9,461 nucleotides of DNA from Burkholderiales bacterium (GTDB lineage: Bacteria > Pseudomonadota > Gammaproteobacteria > Burkholderiales > Burkholderiaceae_E): the NCBI GenBank assembly GCA_027489195.1, contig JAIYAG010000331.1:1-9461 (forward strand). The letters run 5' to 3'. Both the position numbers and the translations under genes were made by a program. The notes beneath the pieces are model-generated. The model had not been told where the DNA came from and made no database searches. It was given only the letters and a program-made list of their open reading frames with translations. The first letter of the stretch is position 1. Each line of letters starts with the position of its first letter. Below, piece after piece: positions 5,623 to 9,461 of the stretch.

Positions 5623-6804
5623 TCACCGGGCACCCCGCAGCGGCCTGAAGAATTCGACGATCTCGTGCGCCAGCGCCTCGGGCTGCTCGAGCGCGGCGAA
5701 ATGGCCGCCGCGCGGCATCTCGGTCCAGCGGCGGATGTCGGTGAAGGCGCGCTCGCAGACCGAGCGCGGCGGGCGCAGGATCTCGCGCGGGAAGGCCGCA
5801 TAGCCGCAGGGCGCGCCGACCCCGCCGTCGCGGATCGGCCAGGGGCCGTGCATCCGCGCGTAGTACGGCCAGAACGAGCTGCCGATCGCGCCGGTGAACC
5901 AGTACAGCGCGATGTCGGCCAGCATGGTGTCCATCGACAGCGCATCGCGCGGATCGCCGCGGTTGTCGGTCCAGCGCTGGAACTTCTCGAACAGCCAGGC
6001 GGCGAGGCCGGCGGGCGAGTCGTTCAGCGCGGCGCCCAGGGTGTGCGGCCGCGTGCCCTGGATCCACTGGTAGCCGGTCTCCTCCTTCAGGAACAGCGCC
6101 AGCTCGTCGAGCCAGCGCTTCTCTTCGGGGGTGGGCGTCGCGACGGTCTGCGCGTCGCGGCGCACCGGCATCATGTTCAGGTGGATGCCGAGCACCGCGT
6201 CGGCGTGCTCGGCGCCGAGCACCGCGGTGACGAACGAGCCCCAGTCGCCGCCCTGCGCGCCGTAGCGCGGGTAGCCCAGCACCTCGGTCATCAGTTCGTG
6301 GAAGGTGCGCGCGATGTCCGGGAGCGCGAAGCGCGGCTGGCCGGGCCGGTACGACAGCGTGTAGCCGGGCAGCGAGGGCGCGACCACGGTGAACGCGTCG
6401 GCCGGATCGCCGCCGAAGCGCGCCGGATCGGTCAGACGCGGGATCAGGTCCAGGAACTCGAGCACGGAGCCCGGCCAGCCGTGCGACAGCAGCAGCGGCA
6501 TCGGCTCGGGTGCACCGGGCGCGCGCACGCCGGGGACGTGCAGGAAATGCAGGTCGATGCCCGAGATCGGCACGGTGAACTGCGGGAAGGCGTTGAGCCG
6601 CGCCTCCTGCGCGCGCCAGTCGAAGCGGTCCTTCCAGTGCGCGATGGCCTCGCGCAGGAAGGCGGTGTCGGTGCCGGTGGCCCACGGCTCGCCGGGCGGG
6701 GTCTCGGGGAAGCGCGTGCGCGCCAGCCGCTCGTGCAGGTCGACGAGGTCGTCGTCGGGCACGTGCAGGCGGAACGGAACGGGGGCGCGGGTCGGTGTCG
6801 TCAT
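5623..6804 (-). CDS. Epoxide hydrolase, alpha/beta-hydrolase fold with N-terminal EHN domain
   Basis: This 393-residue enzyme adds water to epoxides through a covalent ester intermediate. The N-terminal EHN domain (about 6-105) contains PFRLHVPDDDLVDLHERLAR and WRAQEARLNAFPQF. The hydrolase core follows with oxyanion motif HGWPGS (108-113), nucleophile elbow GGDWGS (185-190, Asp187) and catalytic His368 in RGGHFAALEQPE. YWFTGAIGSSFWPYY (301-315) carries a probable epoxide-activating tyrosine of the cap domain. Length and motif order match the juvenile-hormone/microsomal-type bacterial epoxide hydrolases. ATG 6804 has GGAG 6 nt upstream. It heads an operon with tctC (11-nt gap) and the MDR reductase, and is divergent from the RidA-family gene across 102 bp. 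The natural substrate cannot be deduced; no active-site residue appears to be missing. Confidence 0.94.
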   Translation of the reverse strand: MTTPTRAPVPFRLHVPDDDLVDLHERLARTRFPETPPGEPWATGTDTAFLREAIAHWKDRFDWRAQEARLNAFPQFTVPISGIDLHFLHVPGVRAPGAPEPMPLLLSHGWPGSVLEFLDLIPRLTDPARFGGDPADAFTVVAPSLPGYTLSYRPGQPRFALPDIARTFHELMTEVLGYPRYGAQGGDWGSFVTAVLGAEHADAVLGIHLNMMPVRRDAQTVATPTPEEKRWLDELALFLKEETGYQWIQGTRPHTLGAALNDSPAGLAAWLFEKFQRWTDNRGDPRDALSMDTMLADIALYWFTGAIGSSFWPYYARMHGPWPIRDGGVGAPCGYAAFPREILRPPRSVCERAFTDIRRWTEMPRGGHFAALEQPEALAHEIVEFFRPLRGAR

Positions 6805-6832
6805 CGCTGTCTCCGGGAGGGGTGCGCGTCGG

Positions 6833-6847
6833 CCGGGCGGCGCCCGG
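6833..6847. repeat. Inverted repeat CCGGGC-GGC-GCCCGG in the divergent spacer
   Basis: Perfect 6-bp arms flank a 3-bp centre in the 102-bp region between the epoxide hydrolase operon and the RidA-family gene. It lies 29 bp upstream of the epoxide hydrolase ATG, just beyond its Shine-Dalgarno, and could be an operator or a leader hairpin. No T-run follows. A TATCGT (6854-6859) a few bases on is a weak -10 candidate for the RidA-family gene. Chance in GC-rich DNA is a fair alternative. Confidence 0.35.
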
Positions 6848-6906
6848 ATCGGCTATCGTCGGGCCCCATTCCCGATGTCTGTCCGATTCTCGACGAGGTT
6901 CCGCCG

Positions 6907-7314
6907 ATGTCCGCTCTCGCGTTCCACATGATCGGCGGCGCGCCCGATCCGCTCGCGCCGTTCAGCCATTCCGTCGAGGCCGACGGCTGGGTGATGCTCA
7001 CCGGTCAGATGCCCTTCACCGGCACGTCCAACACCTCGGACTATCCCGAGTCGATCGAGGACCAGACCCGCCAGACGATGGCCAACCTGCAGACGGTGCT
7101 CACCGGCTGCGGGCTGACGCTCGCCGACGTGGCCAGCGTGCGGATCTACCTGCTGCACTTCGACGAGGACTACATCCGCATGAACGCGGTCTATGCGACG
7201 TACTTCCCCGAGGGCCGGCGCCCGGCGCGCACCTGCATCGGCGTGAGCGGCCTGGCGCGCGGGGCGAGGATCGAGATCGACATGCTGGCGCGACGGCCCG
7301 GCCCGAAGGCCTGA
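6907..7314 (+). CDS. RidA (YjgF/YER057c/UK114) family protein, probable enamine/imine deaminase
   Basis: This is a 135-residue small cytoplasmic protein of the trimeric Rid family, which hydrolyses reactive enamines and imines released by PLP enzymes, or takes part in catabolic deamination. Visible family features are the central TRQTMANLQTVLTGCGLTLADV helix region, the DYIRMNAVYATYF segment and the active-site stretch PARTCIGVSGLARGARIEID (residues 106-125). In that stretch Arg108, Cys110 and Glu123 correspond to E. coli RidA Arg105, Cys107 and Glu120. Retention of the arginine indicates that deaminase activity is plausible. ATG 6907 has GAGG 8 nt upstream (6895-6898). The open frame runs upstream to 5554, but that part is antisense to the epoxide hydrolase. 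The gene is divergent from the epoxide hydrolase operon and convergent with the aldehyde dehydrogenase, 17 bp away. Its Rid subfamily and substrate are not determined. Confidence 0.93.
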   Translation: MSALAFHMIGGAPDPLAPFSHSVEADGWVMLTGQMPFTGTSNTSDYPESIEDQTRQTMANLQTVLTGCGLTLADVASVRIYLLHFDEDYIRMNAVYATYFPEGRRPARTCIGVSGLARGARIEIDMLARRPGPKA

Positions 7315-7331
7315 GGCCGCCGCGGGGCCGG

Positions 7332-8756
7332 TCACGCGCGCAGCTGCATGGCCTTGTACTCGAGGAACTCCTCGAGACCGTAGACGCCGTTCTCCCGGCC
7401 GCGGCCCGACTGCTTGTAGCCGCCGAAGGGCGCCTGCGGGTTCCAGCGGCCGCCGTTGAGGTCGACCTGCCCGGTGCGCAGCTTGCGGGCCACCTGCAGC
7501 GCACGCTCGTCGCTGCCCGCCCAGACCGCGCCCGACAGCCCGTAGATCGAGTCGTTGGCGATGCGGATCGCATCGGCCTCGGTGTCGTAGGGGATGATCG
7601 CCAGCACCGGCCCGAAGACCTCTTCCTGCGCGAGCGTCGCCTTCGAGTCGGCCACGACGAACACCGTCGGCTTCACGAAGTAGCCGTTGCCCACGCCCTG
7701 GGGCGCCTCGGCGCCGCCGGTGACGAGCTCCGAGCCCTCCTCGATGCCGCGACGGATGTAGCCCAGCACGCGGTCGCGCTGCAGCGCCGACACCAGCGGC
7801 CCGAGCTTGACGCCCTCGGCGAACGCGCTGCCGACGGTGAACGACTCGGCGGCCGCCTTGGCGATCGCGCGGGCCTCGTCGAGCCGCGAGCGCGGCACCA
7901 GCAGGCGCGTCCAGGCGGCGCAGGTCTGGCCGGAGTTCATGTAGCAGTTGGCGACCGAGCTCTTCACCGCCTTCTCGAAGTCGGCGTCGTCGAGCACCAC
8001 CGAGGCGCTCTTGCCGCCGAGCTCGAGCGCGATCCGCTTGACGGTCTGGGCACCCACTTCGGAGACCCGCTTGCCGGCGCGCGTGGAGCCGGTGAACGAC
8101 ACCATGTCGACCTCGGGGTGCGCGGCGAGCGCCTCGCCGACCACCGGGCCGAGGCCGGTCACCAGGTTGAAGACGCCGGGCGGCAGGCCCGATTCGTGGA
8201 TCACGTCGGCGAGGATGAACGCGTTGATCGGCGCGACCTCGGACGGCTTGAGGACCACCGTGCAGCCGGCGGCCAGGGCCGGCGCGACCTTCAGCGTGAT
8301 CTGGTTCAGCGGGTAGTTCCACGGCGTGATCGCCGCGACCACGCCGACCGGCTCGCGGGTGACGACCGAGTGGCCGACCTTCTCGTCGTACTGGAACTCG
8401 CGGGCGAGCTTGGCGTAGTTCGACCAGGCGGCGACCGGGCCACCGACCTGCACCAGCGTCGACAGCTTGATCGGCATGCCGACCTCGGTGGCGATCGTGC
8501 GGGCCAGGTCCTCGCTGCGCGCCTTCAGGCCGTCGGCGATCTTCTGGACGATGTCGGCGCGCTCGGCGGCGGGCGTCTGCGACCAGCCGTCGAAGGCGGC
8601 GCGCGCGGCGGCGACCGCCGCATCGGCGTCGGCAGCGGTGCCCGAGGGGATGGTGGCCCACGGCTCGCCGGTGTTGGAGTCGGTGACCTCGAGGGTCTGC
8701 GTCGACGACGGCGCGACCCAGCGGCCGCCGATGTAGAGCTGCTTGCGTTCGATCAT
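7332..8756 (-). CDS. NAD(P)-dependent aldehyde dehydrogenase
   Basis: This 474-residue cytoplasmic enzyme oxidises an aldehyde to its acid through a thiohemiacetal. All family landmarks are present in order: PWNYP with Asn147 (oxyanion hole), Lys170 in VLKPSE (cofactor binding), FTGST (221-225), Glu245 in ELGGKS (general base), nucleophile Cys279 in NSGQTCAA and EEVFGP (379-383). The C-terminal APFGGYKQSGRGRENG is also typical. ATG 8756 is chosen because a strong AGGAGGAG (8770-8763) sits 6 nt upstream; upstream in-frame codons would run into the promoter. It is a single gene, convergent with the RidA-family gene and divergent from the chelatase gene across 149 bp. Substrate is not inferable: QTCAAWTR lies in the general ALDH class, and no CoA-type or semialdehyde-specific feature is evident. 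Confidence 0.95.
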   Translation of the reverse strand: MIERKQLYIGGRWVAPSSTQTLEVTDSNTGEPWATIPSGTAADADAAVAAARAAFDGWSQTPAAERADIVQKIADGLKARSEDLARTIATEVGMPIKLSTLVQVGGPVAAWSNYAKLAREFQYDEKVGHSVVTREPVGVVAAITPWNYPLNQITLKVAPALAAGCTVVLKPSEVAPINAFILADVIHESGLPPGVFNLVTGLGPVVGEALAAHPEVDMVSFTGSTRAGKRVSEVGAQTVKRIALELGGKSASVVLDDADFEKAVKSSVANCYMNSGQTCAAWTRLLVPRSRLDEARAIAKAAAESFTVGSAFAEGVKLGPLVSALQRDRVLGYIRRGIEEGSELVTGGAEAPQGVGNGYFVKPTVFVVADSKATLAQEEVFGPVLAIIPYDTEADAIRIANDSIYGLSGAVWAGSDERALQVARKLRTGQVDLNGGRWNPQAPFGGYKQSGRGRENGVYGLEEFLEYKAMQLRA

Positions 8757-8762
8757 GTCGGT

Positions 8763-8770
8763 CTCCTCCT
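8763..8770 (-). promoter_or_regulatory. Strong ribosome-binding site AGGAGGAG
   Basis: On the minus strand AGGAGGAG lies 6 nt before ATG 8756. It is the best Shine-Dalgarno in the window and fixes the start of the aldehyde dehydrogenase, excluding the longer 520-residue reading that begins at 8894. Confidence 0.85.
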
Positions 8771-8779
8771 GAGCCCACG

Positions 8780-8785
8780 AGTATA
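8780..8785 (-). promoter_or_regulatory. Candidate -10 box (TATACT) of the aldehyde dehydrogenase gene
   Basis: On the minus strand TATACT matches the -10 consensus at five of six positions in an otherwise GC-rich spacer. A start near 8773 would give a leader of about 17 nt that carries the AGGAGGAG ribosome-binding site. No good -35 is visible at 17 bp (TGCGGC), so the strength is uncertain. Confidence 0.45.
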
Positions 8786-8835
8786 GGGGGGCGCGAGGCG
8801 CGGCCGCAGCGGCTCCGGAACGCTCGCGGCGACAC

Positions 8836-8862
8836 GGCGGGCGCCGGCCGGGCGGGCGCCGG
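8836..8862. repeat. 12-bp direct repeat GGCGGGCGCCGG (two copies, 15-bp period)
   Basis: Identical copies lie at 8836-8847 and 8851-8862, separated by CCG; each holds the palindrome GGCGCC. They occupy the -35 and spacer region upstream of the TAGAAT box at 8865-8870, so they could be paired regulator sites for the chelatase gene. Slippage in GC-rich DNA is an alternative. Confidence 0.5.
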
Positions 8863-8864
8863 TC

Positions 8865-8870
8865 TAGAAT
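8865..8870 (+). promoter_or_regulatory. Candidate -10 box (TAGAAT) of the chelatase gene
   Basis: TAGAAT lies 35 bp before ATG 8906, giving a predicted leader of about 29 nt. The context CTAGAATCCGG resembles the CTAGAATGTCCGG before the permease gene. There is no recognisable -35 upstream. A TTGACA at 8875-8880 is present, but nothing like a -10 follows at the right distance. Confidence 0.45.
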
Positions 8871-8905
8871 CCGGTTGACAGACACCTCCGTCACGGACGC
8901 CGTAC

Positions 8906-9461
8906 ATGGCTCTCGCTTTCCCGTTTTCCGCGATCGTCGGCCAGGACGAGATGAAGCGGGCCATCCTCATCGCCGCCGTCGACCCGTCGGTCGGGGGCGT
9001 GCTGGTCCTCGGCGACCGCGGCACCGGCAAGTCGACCGCGGTGCGTGCGCTGGCGGCGCTGCTGCCGAAGATGAAGGCGACGGTGGGCTGCCGCTACGCC
9101 TGCGACCCGGCCGCACCCGCGGGCGCCTGCGCCGAGTGCGACGCGCTCAAGGCCGGCGGGAAGAAGGTCAAGTCGCACCTCGTGCCGGTGCCCGTCGTCG
9201 ACCTGCCGCTGGGCGCGACCGAGGACCGCGTGGTCGGCGCGCTGGACCTGGAGCGGGCACTTACTGCCGGCGTGAAGTCCTTCGAGCCTGGATTGCTGGC
9301 CCGGGCGCACCGCGGCTTCCTGTACGTCGACGAGGTCAACCTGCTGGAGGACCACCTGGTCGACCTGCTGATCGACGTGGCGGCCTCGGGCGAGAACGTC
9401 GTCGAGCGCGAGGGGCTGAGCGTGCGGCATCCGGCGCGCTTCGTGCTGGTCGGCAGCGGCA
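8906..9461 (+). CDS. bchI: Magnesium/cobalt-chelatase AAA+ ATPase subunit I (BchI/ChlI family), 5' part
   Basis: The first 185 residues of a protein usually about 340-380 residues long are present; the 3' end is cut by the window. BchI/ChlI forms a hexameric AAA+ ring which, with subunit D, drives metal insertion by the large subunit (BchH for magnesium, CobN for cobalt). Landmarks are FPFSAIVGQDEMKRAIL at the start, Walker A GDRGTGKST (36-44), GATEDRVVGALDLERALTAG (103-122), Walker B FLYVDEVNLL (138-147) and the final LVGSG, which in the family continues into the sensor I region. A short insert carries Cys62, Cys66, Cys75 and Cys78, as in many BchI/ChlI proteins. ATG 8906 fits the family start; a weak GGA lies 8 nt upstream. 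Whether it acts in bacteriochlorophyll or cobalamin synthesis cannot be decided here, since partner genes would lie to the right. The symbol names the family, not a proven role. Confidence 0.9.
   Translation, partial: MALAFPFSAIVGQDEMKRAILIAAVDPSVGGVLVLGDRGTGKSTAVRALAALLPKMKATVGCRYACDPAAPAGACAECDALKAGGKKVKSHLVPVPVVDLPLGATEDRVVGALDLERALTAGVKSFEPGLLARAHRGFLYVDEVNLLEDHLVDLLIDVAASGENVVEREGLSVRHPARFVLVGSG

Noticed and set aside
5554..6906. Long N-terminal extension of the RidA-family gene (586-residue open frame)
   Set aside because: The extension is antisense to the epoxide hydrolase and consists of Arg/Ala/Gly-rich translation typical of GC-rich shadow frames; the Rid domain starts normally at 6907 with its own ribosome-binding site.
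7315..7331. Bidirectional terminator between the RidA-family and aldehyde dehydrogenase genes
   Set aside because: Only a 4-bp GGCC pairing is present with no T-tract, too weak to call.
8875..8880. TTGACA as the -35 of the chelatase promoter
   Set aside because: No -10-like sequence lies 16-18 bp downstream, and a start there would fall inside the coding sequence.
8757..8894. Longer aldehyde dehydrogenase starting at 8894
   Set aside because: The strong AGGAGGAG 6 nt before ATG 8756 and the family's usual N-terminus fix the start; the extension is Arg/Pro/Ala-rich and crosses the TATACT box.
6795..9030. Long open frames opposite the aldehyde dehydrogenase (6795-8786 on the plus strand) and 6853-9030 on the minus strand
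   Set aside because: These are out-of-frame or antisense shadows caused by high GC, with Arg/Asp/Ala-rich low-complexity products and no recognisable domain.

Overview
This is a very GC-rich (visibly around 70% G+C) bacterial chromosome segment that looks like a Betaproteobacterium, most likely Burkholderiales. The grounds are a Bug/TctC-type periplasmic binding protein without its transporter (a family greatly expanded in that group), TAGAAT-type -10 boxes, a CecR-like TetR regulator fused in an operon to a NodT-type efflux lipoprotein, and a BchI/ChlI-type chelatase subunit. This is inference from gene content, not a phylogenetic result. No rRNA, tRNA, insertion sequence or CRISPR array was seen, and gene density is about 95%.

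Layout. Positions 1-1876 (minus strand) hold a TetR regulator followed, 2 nt after its stop, by an outer-membrane efflux lipoprotein that runs off the left edge. This looks like the head of an autoregulated multidrug-efflux operon whose inner-membrane parts lie outside the window. The 267-bp divergent region 1877-2143 is the most information-rich non-coding stretch. It has a near-consensus sigma70 promoter for tetR and three AACGNNCGTT operator-like boxes with an exact 18-bp period, one in the promoter spacer, one over the predicted start site and one in the leader. Beyond them lies a run of strong inverted repeats that leads into a compact LctP-type (L-lactate permease family) transporter at 2144-3601 (+).

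Positions 3615-6804 (minus strand) form a tight three-gene operon: epoxide hydrolase, then a TctC/Bug solute-binding protein, then a zinc-independent MDR (quinone-oxidoreductase-like) reductase. The latter two overlap by ATGA. A RidA-family imine/enamine deaminase (6907-7314, +) is divergent from this operon, and an NAD(P)-dependent aldehyde dehydrogenase (7332-8756, minus) converges on it. Hydrolase, reductase, deaminase and aldehyde dehydrogenase together with a carboxylate-binding protein suggest a small catabolic or detoxifying neighbourhood for an epoxide- or carbonyl-containing compound, but the substrate cannot be read from the sequence.

At the right edge (8906-9461, +) a magnesium/cobalt-chelatase AAA+ subunit I begins. 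Whether it serves bacteriochlorophyll or cobalamin synthesis depends on genes beyond the window. No single gene is unknown. The most interesting unexplained signals are the 18-bp-phased triple operator and the chain of inverted repeats in front of the lactate-permease-like gene.
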